The notes under the pieces were generated by a model. The model made no database searches and was not told the DNA's origin. It saw nothing but the letters and a program-made list of their open reading frames with translations. From the NCBI GenBank assembly GCA_023460055.1, contig JAEWRJ010000004.1, forward strand, positions 1-62,300: a DNA stretch of 62,300 bases, written 5' to 3'. The DNA comes from Bacillota bacterium. GTDB lineage: Bacteria; Bacillota; Clostridia; Christensenellales; Aristaeellaceae. Positions 8,660 to 17,201 of the stretch are shown here, piece after piece; positions within the stretch are counted from its first letter, which is position 1, and each line of letters opens with the position of its first letter. Made by a program: the position numbers and the translations under genes.

Positions 8660-10171
8660 TTATTCGCCGAAATAGGCGGCGGACAGGTCGTAGGGATTGG
8701 AAGCGCTGGGGGCATAACCCTGCAGTTTGGGACTGGCCATGAAATACTCACGGGGGCTGGCAATGACCACGTTGGGGGCTTCGGTCAGGATGATATCGAT
8801 CGCCTCCTGGTAGTAGCCGCGGCGGGTATCCACATCAGTCGTTGATGCTCCCAGATCGATCAATTCATCCACGCGGGCATTGGAATACTCAGCAATGTTA
8901 GCAGAATTGCCTGTGCGGAAGAAGAAGCCGACGCCGCGGCTGGGGTCAGAACCCGCGCCATTCTGGCATGCCATCATCTGGAAATCATGCGCGCTCCAAA
9001 GCGCCACATACTCCGCATTTTCCTTGTTGACCACATTGACAGTGATCCCGATTTCGGCCAGCTGCTGCTGAACCACGGCACCCATATCGCGAAGGCTGTC
9101 CAGCAGGCCGACGATCAGCTCGATCTCAAAGCCATTGGGGTATCCAGCTTCCGCCAGCAATTCCTTGGCATGGGCGATATCCTGCTGATACATTGGGTGA
9201 TTGGTGACATCCACCGCCCAGTGGCCCATGGAGGCAGGGACAAAGCCGGACACTTCTGCCTCGCCGTTGTAAGCCATGTCAATGATCTCCTGGCGATTGA
9301 CAGCCAGCGAGATCGCCTGGCGCACACGCACATCCTTGAGGTACTCGTTGTTGGTGTTCAGGCACAGGGCCGAGTAGTTGCGGCTCTGGTAGTAGATCGT
9401 GTTGATGGCGCTGTCGCCCTGGGCCAGCACCAGCATGGAGGTATCGGCGTTGATCAGGTCCACGCTGCCGGTGCGCAGAGCCGCAAGACGGGCAGAGGCA
9501 TCGGTCATGACATAGAACTCAATCGTGTCAAAGACCGGCGCGGCCTTGATGGTATAGTCAGCAAAGCGGTGGATGGATACCATGTTATCAGGCACCCATT
9601 CGCCCAGGGTGTAGGGGCCGGTACCGCCGTCAACGCGCAGCAGGTCACCAGACTCCTCAACGACTTCCTTGGCCACGATGGCGCAGTAGTTGCTTGACAG
9701 GTTGGCCAGGAAAGGCGCGTTGACCTTCTTCAGCTTAATGGTCACCGTGAAGGGATCGTTTACCGTGACGGACTCTATATCGCCGGCGTAGCTCGCGCTA
9801 CTGCCCAGCGCGCCGACGTCGGGGTTGAGGATGCGCTCGAAGGAGTATTTCACATCCTCAGCGGTCATCTGGCGGCCATTGTGGAATTTGACATCCTCGC
9901 GCAGCTTGAACACATAGGTCTGCTCGTCGGGCTGCTCCCAGTTGAGGGCCAGCTCGGGGATGACATTGAGATTCTCATCAACATCCACCAGCGTGTTGTA
10001 CATCTGCGACATCACGCGCTGGGAAGCTACGGCGGAGATGGTGTGCGGATCAAAGCCGATGGGTTCGGCATCGGTGCCGAAGCGCAGCACAGCGGTGCTC
10101 TCAGCGCTCGAAGCGAGCGCTAAGCCCATGACCATCAGGGCGGCGAGAAAAAGAGCGGTTAGTCTTTTCAT
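8660..10171 (-). CDS. oppA: Extracellular solute-binding protein family 5 (oligopeptide-binding)
   Basis: A 503-residue family-5 peptide-binding protein. The start at MKRLTALFLAAL is set by AAAGGAAAGAGG upstream. Residues 1-24 are a signal peptide, but no cysteine follows the hydrophobic core; ALASSAES looks like a signal-peptidase I site, unusual for a monoderm where these proteins are lipoproteins. Family motifs include NLNVIPELALNWEQ, YVFKLREDVKFHNG and LKDVRVRQAISLAVNR near residue 280. It is followed by oppBCDF and preceded 62 bp upstream by a serine hydrolase gene. Ligand could be muropeptides, as for E. coli MppA, but ordinary peptides fit equally well from sequence alone. Confidence 0.9.
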   Translation of the reverse strand: MKRLTALFLAALMVMGLALASSAESTAVLRFGTDAEPIGFDPHTISAVASQRVMSQMYNTLVDVDENLNVIPELALNWEQPDEQTYVFKLREDVKFHNGRQMTAEDVKYSFERILNPDVGALGSSASYAGDIESVTVNDPFTVTIKLKKVNAPFLANLSSNYCAIVAKEVVEESGDLLRVDGGTGPYTLGEWVPDNMVSIHRFADYTIKAAPVFDTIEFYVMTDASARLAALRTGSVDLINADTSMLVLAQGDSAINTIYYQSRNYSALCLNTNNEYLKDVRVRQAISLAVNRQEIIDMAYNGEAEVSGFVPASMGHWAVDVTNHPMYQQDIAHAKELLAEAGYPNGFEIELIVGLLDSLRDMGAVVQQQLAEIGITVNVVNKENAEYVALWSAHDFQMMACQNGAGSDPSRGVGFFFRTGNSANIAEYSNARVDELIDLGASTTDVDTRRGYYQEAIDIILTEAPNVVIASPREYFMASPKLQGYAPSASNPYDLSAAYFGE

Positions 10172-10233
10172 GGTTCTACCTCTTTCCTTTGGATAATATT
10201 TATGTCTACTCCACCTATGGAGTAAAGCCCGGT

Positions 10234-11283
10234 TCAAGACACCAAAACGCGGACGACAGCTTCATGCAGCTCCTGCCGGAAAGCCTGCATTCCCTCAGGA
10301 AGCGGGTCCTTCAGATACAGGCGGTTGGTGAAAGCCACCACACCGATATTCAGCGCTTTGGAAAAAAAGATGCTGGTGCCGGTGAACCCTGTGTGACCGC
10401 AGCCCTGCGGATACCGTACTCCCGTTTCAAGGCCTAACCCGCGGCCCGTTTCAAGGTTCTGCTGTGCCCGAATCATCAGCGGATCATCGCTAGTCATATA
10501 GAAACGGCACAGCCGCTCGTAGCTGAGCACGTCGGCGAATATGCCGGCACTCCCCGCCGCGCCGCCAAAATAGTAATATGCGTTTCCGTCATTGCAACCG
10601 CCGATCAGCGGCTCATGCGCTCTCCAGCCGTCAAAGGAGATGCTCCTTTGTGCGCACATCTCCTCCTCAATGGGGTTTCCATAGGATGAAGGGATGATAT
10701 CGTCCGCAGGGTCCGGATGATAACCCATGTTTCCGAGTTTAAGCGGCAGGACCAGGTCCTCCCGCAGGCAGGCGTCCAGCGGTTTACGCTGCAGATGTTC
10801 AAGCACCTTGCCCAGCAGCATGAAATTAAGATCGCTGTATATCATGCCATCCACCCGTCCATAAAGCTTAAGCGTTATGGCAAGCACCTCTTCAAAGGGC
10901 AGATCCCGGTGGGCGTAGAAAGGATACCAATCCACAATGCCGGATGTATGAGTCAGAAGCGAGTAAATATCCACCTCGGACAACCTGCTTCTGAGCAGCC
11001 CGCTCTCATTGAGTGACGGGAGAACAGACAGTATCTTATCCGCAAGGCTCAGCCTGCCGGATGAGATCAATAATAAAACCTGTGTCGCCGTCGCGATCTT
11101 GGTCAGCGAAGCAACATCAAAGATACTTTGAGCCCGCGCGCCGCCAAACTCAGCCGTCATCAACGTGTGATTGCTGTCAAAAACCCGAACAACAGCGGAA
11201 GGAAACAATCCTTCCGCCATCCGGGCTTCAACCACCTGCTTGACCGCTTCATACATGGCCTGAAATAAACGCTTTTCTTCCAT
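10234..11283 (-). CDS. Serine hydrolase of the class C beta-lactamase/AmiE fold
   Basis: A 349-residue cytoplasmic-looking protein without a signal peptide. It has the three active-site elements of the beta-lactamase/DD-peptidase fold: SxxK in DVASLTKIATA near residue 50, a Tyr-Ser-Asp at YSDLNFMLLGK near 146, and HTGFTGTS near 310 in place of KTG. Family members include esterases, D-aminopeptidases and the B. subtilis amidase AmiE (YbbE), which strips peptides from MurNAc within a MurNAc-recycling operon. As first gene of the operon ending in anmK and lactate oxidation, a muropeptide-processing role is likely but unproven. A possible TTGCCG/TAGGAT promoter (11290-11318) would place the transcript start almost at the ATG. 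Confidence 0.78.
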   Translation of the reverse strand: MEEKRLFQAMYEAVKQVVEARMAEGLFPSAVVRVFDSNHTLMTAEFGGARAQSIFDVASLTKIATATQVLLLISSGRLSLADKILSVLPSLNESGLLRSRLSEVDIYSLLTHTSGIVDWYPFYAHRDLPFEEVLAITLKLYGRVDGMIYSDLNFMLLGKVLEHLQRKPLDACLREDLVLPLKLGNMGYHPDPADDIIPSSYGNPIEEEMCAQRSISFDGWRAHEPLIGGCNDGNAYYYFGGAAGSAGIFADVLSYERLCRFYMTSDDPLMIRAQQNLETGRGLGLETGVRYPQGCGHTGFTGTSIFFSKALNIGVVAFTNRLYLKDPLPEGMQAFRQELHEAVVRVLVS

Positions 11284-11415
11284 GTATAAATCCTATCATA
11301 TCAGCCCCCAAACGGCAAGGTGATTGATGAATCTGCTTTGTACTTCATCCTGTTTCTGCTTTCTTATGTCCTTGAATTTTACCGCTGCGTCTGCTGAAAT
11401 CCAAGAAACACAGGT

Positions 11416-11443
11416 TTGGCATTTCACGATCAGGGTATATAGA
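11416..11443 (+). promoter_or_regulatory. Putative ferritin promoter
   Basis: TTGGCA (11416-11421) and TATAGA (11438-11443) are spaced by 16 bp, about 50 bp upstream of the ferritin start. It is a reasonable sigma-A match. I see no clear Fur or PerR box overlapping it. Confidence 0.45.
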
Positions 11444-11493
11444 TGATAAGGGTCAGGACCCTCTTTAATGTTGAAATGAAGAAGGAGAAAACC

Positions 11494-12006
11494 ATGAAAG
11501 CCAACATATCCGAAATACTTTCCAAACAGGTGAACAAAGAGCTGTATTCCGCCTACCTCTACCTGGAGTTTCAGAACATATTCAATGAACGCGGCCTACA
11601 GGGCTTCGCCCACTGGTATATGATCCAGACGCAGGAGGAGCGCGACCATGCCATGCTGTTCTATCAATACCTGCAGCACAACAACCAGAAGGTAGTCCTG
11701 GAAGCCGTTGAAAAGCCGGTGACCTCAGCATCCTCCATTCTGGAGATCCTGGAGGCTGCTCTGGCGCACGAAGAGTACATTACCGCCTCCATCAACGACA
11801 TCTATGAGCTGGCTCTGCGTGAAAAAGATTACCGCACCAAAGAATTTCTTGATTGGTTTGTCAAGGAACAGGGCGAGGAAGAAGCCAATGCTCAGGCCCT
11901 GATCGACAAAGTCAAGTTTCTTGGTGAAGATCCCAAGAATATCTACCTGCTTGATCAGGAACTGGCCGCCCGCATCTACACCGCCCCCAGCCTGACCGTC
12001 AGCTGA
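11494..12006 (+). CDS. ftnA: Ferritin (non-heme iron storage)
   Basis: A 170-residue ferritin, the normal bacterial length. The start MKANISEILSKQVN follows GAAGGAGAAA by 4 nt; the in-frame ATGs farther upstream have no such site. Ferroxidase-centre motifs are ELYSAYLYLEFQN near residue 15 (helix A glutamate) and QTQEERDHAMLFYQY near 47 (Glu-x-x-His), with an EQGEEEANAQ glutamine/glutamate segment near 125. It stores Fe(III) as a 24-mer in the cytoplasm and limits Fenton chemistry in an anaerobe. It is monocistronic, bracketed by its own promoter and a terminator. Confidence 0.95.
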   Translation: MKANISEILSKQVNKELYSAYLYLEFQNIFNERGLQGFAHWYMIQTQEERDHAMLFYQYLQHNNQKVVLEAVEKPVTSASSILEILEAALAHEEYITASINDIYELALREKDYRTKEFLDWFVKEQGEEEANAQALIDKVKFLGEDPKNIYLLDQELAARIYTAPSLTVS

Positions 12007-12031
12007 TAGAAAAACGCTTACACAACCTCAT

Positions 12032-12064
12032 AAAAAGACCGTCGGATGATCCGGCGGTCTTTTG
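12032..12064. terminator. Bidirectional terminator between ferritin and pbp1A
   Basis: A 10-bp stem (12037-12046 with 12051-12060, one G-U pair) lies between an A run and a T run, so it works in both directions: for ferritin on plus and for the penicillin-binding protein on minus. Confidence 0.88.
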
Positions 12065-12115
12065 AATGAGGCTTTTCTGTACAAGCTGTTTTACGGCCAA
12101 TGGCGTGCCCTGCGT

Positions 12116-14860
12116 TTACTGCGCAGCCGCCATCGCCTGCGTCAGCCTGATCATCGCGTCGATCAGATTGGCGGCGTAAGGATCTGCCGCCACAATGGCA
12201 TTCAGGTCGCTGATGGCGCTTTGCAGCTCATAGAAAGCGGGGTGATCAGGCGAAAGTTGGGAAAGCTGCTGAGAGGCTGCCATCGCAAGCGTTTGCGCGT
12301 CCTGGGCCAGAGAAGCTTGCCCGTAGCCGGGGTCGGTCTCAGGGTAGTACCCCTCCTGCGGCTGCTCGGGATACTGGGTGTATTCGTTGTGCAGGGTGCA
12401 GGTCAGCCCATCACCGCCGGTGAGCGAGCGGCCCAGATAGTCACCCAGCACGCCCTGGTATTCCGTGTTCAGGAAGCGCGCCAGCGGGTGGCCCTGAGGC
12501 AGCATGACCACGCCGCGCTGGCTCAGGTGTTCCGGCGGGCAGTATGGGCCTGCAAGCATGCCGGATTCATCGCAGATCGTCATGACCTGATGCATCTGGC
12601 ACGATACTGTGGGCACAGAGCCCTGCGCCCAGTAATCGGTCACAACGCCGTACCCCATCGCGTCGTGGCGGCAGGCCTCAGTCGCCAGCTGGCCTGAAAC
12701 CACACAGGTGGTCGCCTGCACCAGCCCGTAGTCGGAAGGTCCGCCCGAGAGGATGTCTCGGTTGTCCAGGCCCTTTTGCTTGTGAATGGGCTCCATAAAG
12801 CTCTTCCACAGCTTGGCGGCGCTGTTGCCTCCCGTGGTTTTAGATGAAAGCGGCTTGTAATTGTCGTGGCCGATCCACACAGCGGCCGAATACCATCCGG
12901 TCATACCGGTAAAGAACACGCCTCGCTGCTCGGAATTGGTACCGGTCTTGCCGGCTACAGTCTGGCCAGATATCTTCGCGGCGGTGCCTGTCCCCTTTGC
13001 CACCGCCTCCTTCATCATATCAACCGTCAGCCAGGCCGAAGATGCCTGGAATACTTGTCTGCGCGCCTGGCGCTGATGAGCGTCATAGATCACGTTGCCG
13101 CTGCTGTCTGATATACCCAGGAAACTGATGGGCTTCTGATAAATGCCGCCGTTGCCCAGCACCCCGAACGCGGCGGCCATTTCAACCGCCGACAGGCCGG
13201 AGGAGCCAAGCGCCAGACCAAAGGGCGTCTTGTTGATATGCTTTTCGCTGACCCCCATTCGCAGCAGGAAGTCAGCAGATCGCTCCACACCCACATAGGT
13301 CATCAGGGCCTGCGCTGTAGCCGTGTTATCGGACTTGACCAAGGAGGTGCGCAGCGTCTGAGGGCCCCGGTAGCTCGAACCCCCATAGTTTTGCGGCCAG
13401 CTGTCCTTCCCGGCGGATCCCGTCCAGCCCTGGATAGGCAGGGGCATGTTGTAGACCACGGAGGCCGGTCCTGCCCCCATCTCAATGGCGGGCGCAAATA
13501 CAGAAATTGGCTTGATGGAGGAACCGACGGGCATGTTCATATCGGTCGCGCGGTTGAGGGTCAGCCTGGTCGTCGGAGCTGTTCGGCTGCCAACAATGGC
13601 CTTCAGCTCGCCCGTACGGTAGTCGATCACGGCAGCCGCGGCCTGCGGCTGGGTGATCTCATCATACGTCCCGTCGCTGTTTCGGGCGCGATGCACCTTG
13701 TCAGCCGGGTCGCGCAAAGCTGGATAGTCGCTGTAGTTATACAGCGTCTGCTCAACAGTTGTCTGTATCTGCGTATCCAGGGCCAGCACGATCTTGTAGC
13801 CGCCCGTACGCAGTTTCTTTTCCATGGCAGACCGGTTGGCCGAAGTATCCTGCAGACCGTTCACTTCAAGCAGCGCCTGGATCACATCCTTAATGGCATA
13901 CTCCACATAATGCACATAGGGATACAGCTGCTGGGTCTGGGGAGAGTCGCGCAGCACCTGCGCCGCGGACGGGTCGAGCGCAGCCATGTATTCCGCGTGC
14001 GTGATGAACTGGTTTTCATACATCATCCGCAGCACATAATTGGTACGGTTGTTGGTGATGGCGGGATAATCGGTTGTCTGGGAACTGCGCAGATAAAAGT
14101 TGCGCCTGGCATTATAGTAGTAAGGGTTTGTAGTCATCCCGGCCAGCATGGCGCATTCCCGAAGCGTCAGTTCATGCAGATCCTTGCCAAAATAACCCTC
14201 CGCCGCCACCTTGACGCCGTAATAGTTCTCCCCCAGAAAGATCGTATTAAGGTAGGCTTCGAGGATCTCATCCTTGCTGTACTCGCTTTCAAGCTGCATG
14301 GCCAGATACGCTTCCTGTATCTTGCGCTTGTAGCTCATCTCATCCGTCAGAACCGTGTTCTTGATGAGCTGCTGAGTGATGGTGGAACCGCCCTGCTGGG
14401 AGCCTGAAAGGAAGTTAGTGACAAAGGCGCCGATAATCCGCTTGATATCCACCCCATGGTGGGAATAAAAGCGCGCGTCCTCCACCGCCACAAAGGCGTT
14501 TCGAAGCCGCGTGGGCATAGCGGCAATGGAGACCATCACGCGATTTTCAGTCCCTTTGTAATCCGTGATCAGGTTGCCTTGCGCGTCGTAGAAAAAGCTT
14601 GTTTGCGCCTGATCGTCGATCTTTTGTATATCAAGGGTGGGCGATGTCTCTACATAGGCTTTGCCGATGCCGACTACGGCGCCCAAACCGGCCAGGCCTG
14701 CGATTAAAATTAACACAAGAACCAGCCGGAAAGCATTCACAAGGACCGATAGCGCAAAGCTGGGCCTGCGGGTGCGCTTTTTAAACAGGCTGCGCTTTCC
14801 CGGCTCCTGCTCCTGCGCGTATGTATCCGGTTCCAATGACCGGCTTATGCGTTTCTTCAT
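12116..14860 (-). CDS. Class A penicillin-binding protein (PBP1A, transglycosylase/transpeptidase)
   Basis: A 914-residue bifunctional murein synthase. There is a short basic cytoplasmic tail and one transmembrane helix at about 36-62. The GT51 glycosyltransferase domain follows (FVAVEDARFYSHHGVD near 125, GGSTITQQLIKN near 155, KIQEAYLAMQLE near 180). The transpeptidase has active-site SSIK near 450, SDN near 510 and KTGT near 636. The C-terminal 220 residues hold a cysteine-containing segment and a Gln/Ala/Pro-rich low-complexity tail, as in clostridial PBP1A proteins. It polymerises lipid II and cross-links strands outside the membrane. It stands alone, diverging from the CARDB-like gene. 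Confidence 0.95.
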   Translation of the reverse strand: MKKRISRSLEPDTYAQEQEPGKRSLFKKRTRRPSFALSVLVNAFRLVLVLILIAGLAGLGAVVGIGKAYVETSPTLDIQKIDDQAQTSFFYDAQGNLITDYKGTENRVMVSIAAMPTRLRNAFVAVEDARFYSHHGVDIKRIIGAFVTNFLSGSQQGGSTITQQLIKNTVLTDEMSYKRKIQEAYLAMQLESEYSKDEILEAYLNTIFLGENYYGVKVAAEGYFGKDLHELTLRECAMLAGMTTNPYYYNARRNFYLRSSQTTDYPAITNNRTNYVLRMMYENQFITHAEYMAALDPSAAQVLRDSPQTQQLYPYVHYVEYAIKDVIQALLEVNGLQDTSANRSAMEKKLRTGGYKIVLALDTQIQTTVEQTLYNYSDYPALRDPADKVHRARNSDGTYDEITQPQAAAAVIDYRTGELKAIVGSRTAPTTRLTLNRATDMNMPVGSSIKPISVFAPAIEMGAGPASVVYNMPLPIQGWTGSAGKDSWPQNYGGSSYRGPQTLRTSLVKSDNTATAQALMTYVGVERSADFLLRMGVSEKHINKTPFGLALGSSGLSAVEMAAAFGVLGNGGIYQKPISFLGISDSSGNVIYDAHQRQARRQVFQASSAWLTVDMMKEAVAKGTGTAAKISGQTVAGKTGTNSEQRGVFFTGMTGWYSAAVWIGHDNYKPLSSKTTGGNSAAKLWKSFMEPIHKQKGLDNRDILSGGPSDYGLVQATTCVVSGQLATEACRHDAMGYGVVTDYWAQGSVPTVSCQMHQVMTICDESGMLAGPYCPPEHLSQRGVVMLPQGHPLARFLNTEYQGVLGDYLGRSLTGGDGLTCTLHNEYTQYPEQPQEGYYPETDPGYGQASLAQDAQTLAMAASQQLSQLSPDHPAFYELQSAISDLNAIVAADPYAANLIDAMIRLTQAMAAAQ

Positions 14861-15008
14861 GCCATTCCTCCATCGCGGTAGACAGGCTGCCGCAGATATA
14901 TTATAGCATATTTACCCGTGTTCACCAGTTTTTCGGACTCCGTGACCCGTTTTTTTGAAATAATGTTACAAATATGATTCAAATCTGTAATAATATCAAG
15001 GGATTTGC

Positions 15009-15037
15009 TTGACACTCCTTAGGATTTACCATAAAAT
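15009..15037 (+). promoter_or_regulatory. Sigma-A promoter for the CARDB-like membrane protein
   Basis: TTGACA (15009-15014), a 17-bp spacer and TAAAAT (15032-15037) lie about 65 bp before the proposed TTG start. The surrounding 14.88-15.04 kb intergenic stretch is AT-rich and separates divergent genes. Confidence 0.75.
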
Positions 15038-15100
15038 ACGGTTGTGCAACCTTGGAATATCGTCCGCAGCGCAGCACGCGCCGGAAGGAGGGGACGGGCT

Positions 15101-17089
15101 TTGACTACTGCCCATATCCACATGCAAAAAAGAGTATTTGCCATTTTGGCCGCGATTCTGCTGATCGCCCTCAGCCTGGGGGCTATGGCCCTGACCGATG
15201 CGAGCAGCATCGGTTTTGATCTGAGCATCGAGCCTACGACGCTGAAAGCGCCGGGACCAGTCACGGTGAAGGCCACCGTCACCAACAAAGGCACAGAGGA
15301 CATTACGGTGCCCATGACGCTGTACGACGCGGACGATAAGATTGTCACCGCGGCCTTCGACGGCGGCGTGCTGAGCCTGCTGAAGGCGGGAGAGAGCCGC
15401 GAATACTCGGGCCAGTGGACGGTTTCGCAAAAATACCTGGATGCCGGAAAGTTCAGTTTCAATCTGCGCCTGAACACCACGGACGCCTCAGGCGCGATCG
15501 CCCAGGTCAGCATCCCGGCTTCAGCCACCATCGTATATGAGGGAGAAAAAGTAGAGCTTTCCGTCTCGCGCAGCATCAGACCCGAAGTTGTCCGCGCAAA
15601 CGGCACTGTGACCGTCTCCTATGATCTGGTCAACAACGGCACTGTGAAGCTTACCGACATCATCGTCAAGGAGAATACACTGATCTCCACGCGTTCCCAG
15701 ACGGTCAAGACGCTTGAGCCGGGTGCTTCCGCGAAATTGACCTTTGAAAAGATTGTAGGAAACGCGGGTGTTGAGAGCTCTGCCCTGATCACCTATTACC
15801 GCGATGGGGCCAAGACCCAGCTGCGCCAGACTTTAGAGCCCGTTCAGATTCCTCTGGCTAAGCCCGGCTTCTCCGCTGAACTATCTGCCGATAAGACTTC
15901 CCTGACTATCGGTGAAAAAGTTACGCTGACCCTGACGCTAAAAAATGTCGGCAACATCAGCTACACCGGCATCAAAGTGACAGACGCGAGGCTTGGCGAG
16001 GTGTTCAGCGGCCTGTCACTTGCTGCGGGTGAAACGCTGACTCAGACCAAAGAAATCATCATGGAGACCACAACCACCTTCCGCTTCAATATCACGCTGT
16101 CTGACAACACCGGCGTGACGCAGTCGCAGACAACCAATGAGCTGAAAATATCAGCGTACAATGAGGGCCAGATGATGCGCCTCAACGCCCAGCTCACAGC
16201 CGACCGCGAGACGGTCAGCGCGCTGCCGGGCCTGGTGCGCATGAGCATCACCATCACCAATGACAGCAACACCACCGCCAAGCCTGTCAACCTTTATCAC
16301 GGCGGAGTGCAGATCGCCTCCATCGCGGAGATGGCGCCGGGACAGACCAATACGGTCACGCGCGAATTCAATATATCCCAGGCGGGCAAGTTCCGCTTTG
16401 AGGTGCGCACGGTGGACGCGCTGGACAACACGGTATCCTTTGACAGCAACGAGATCAGCATCGGCTATCAGCCGCCCACCCCCGCCCCCACGCAGCAGGC
16501 ACAGCCCACTGTAGCGCCTGTCGTGACATACAGCCCCATCCCCGTCTCCGGTGACGACAGCATTCTTTCCAAAGGCAAGAATGCGCTGTTCATCCTGACC
16601 GCGGCCGTTGGCGTCCTGCTGGCCGGCAGCCTGGCGCTTTTCCTGATCAGCTCCTTCATCAGGGCGCGTACCCGCAGGCAATCGAATACCGCCTACGATC
16701 ATTTGGATATCCAGCCCAAGCGTGACTATGCGGACCCGGATACCTACCAGGGTGAGGATGACGCGAGGCAGGCACAGGACAAGCCCGACAGCAAGCCTGA
16801 GGAAATAGCCGCCCCGGTCGCCCGGCAGGTGAAAGAAGAAGATTTGCCTCACCACAAGTACCTGAATGAAGACTCGCCCAAGGCTGAGCCTGTCAGGAGG
16901 GAAGGATCCGTCCAGACATTGCCGGATGACACCGGTGACAGTGCGAGCGAAAGCGATATATCCGAAGAAGGCGCCTATCAAATGGTCCGCGAGCCCAAAG
17001 ACGCAGGGTCCGAAACGCCTGTGCCGCAGCAGCGCAAGCCGCGCCGCCGCGCCGCGAAAACCCATCAGCTTCCTGAGGATGAAGAATAA
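15101..17089 (+). CDS. Cell-surface CARDB/NEW3-like repeat protein with C-terminal membrane anchor
   Basis: About 662 residues. I place the start at the TTG at 15101 because GGAAGGAGGGG lies 8-9 nt upstream; the next ATG (15122) has no ribosome site. A hydrophobic signal/anchor segment (RVFAILAAILLIALSLGAMA) is followed by about 430 residues of beta-rich repeats with motifs such as VTVKATVTNKG, VTVSYDLVNNG and VTLTLTLKNVGN. These resemble CARDB/alpha-galactosidase NEW3 adhesion-like modules. A Pro/Thr linker (460-480), a second helix near 493-520 and an acidic cytoplasmic tail of about 140 residues follow. The role is unknown; the topology suggests an extracytoplasmic scaffold with an internal regulatory tail. 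The divergent neighbour is PBP1A. Confidence 0.75.
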   Translation: MTTAHIHMQKRVFAILAAILLIALSLGAMALTDASSIGFDLSIEPTTLKAPGPVTVKATVTNKGTEDITVPMTLYDADDKIVTAAFDGGVLSLLKAGESREYSGQWTVSQKYLDAGKFSFNLRLNTTDASGAIAQVSIPASATIVYEGEKVELSVSRSIRPEVVRANGTVTVSYDLVNNGTVKLTDIIVKENTLISTRSQTVKTLEPGASAKLTFEKIVGNAGVESSALITYYRDGAKTQLRQTLEPVQIPLAKPGFSAELSADKTSLTIGEKVTLTLTLKNVGNISYTGIKVTDARLGEVFSGLSLAAGETLTQTKEIIMETTTTFRFNITLSDNTGVTQSQTTNELKISAYNEGQMMRLNAQLTADRETVSALPGLVRMSITITNDSNTTAKPVNLYHGGVQIASIAEMAPGQTNTVTREFNISQAGKFRFEVRTVDALDNTVSFDSNEISIGYQPPTPAPTQQAQPTVAPVVTYSPIPVSGDDSILSKGKNALFILTAAVGVLLAGSLALFLISSFIRARTRRQSNTAYDHLDIQPKRDYADPDTYQGEDDARQAQDKPDSKPEEIAAPVARQVKEEDLPHHKYLNEDSPKAEPVRREGSVQTLPDDTGDSASESDISEEGAYQMVREPKDAGSETPVPQQRKPRRRAAKTHQLPEDEE

Positions 17090-17122
17090 TACTCATCTTT
17101 GGCACCAAGCATGAAGAATGCA

Positions 17123-17158
17123 AAGCCCCGCGCCGGACACAGCGCGGGGCTTTGCATA
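17123..17158. terminator. Bidirectional terminator between convergent genes
   Basis: GC-rich hairpin with arms AAAGCCCCGCGC and GCGCGGGGCTTT around an 8-nt loop. It separates the CARDB-like gene from the end of the rsmA operon; A/T-rich flanks make it usable in both directions. Confidence 0.82.
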
Positions 17159-17201
17159 TATAAAGGAGCCGGACAGGCCGCCGGTCAGAATCTGCTCAAT
17201 G

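Noticed and set aside
13238..14407. A 389-codon plus-strand frame opposite pbp1A
   Set aside because: Antisense shadow of a clearly conserved penicillin-binding protein, with no start signal.
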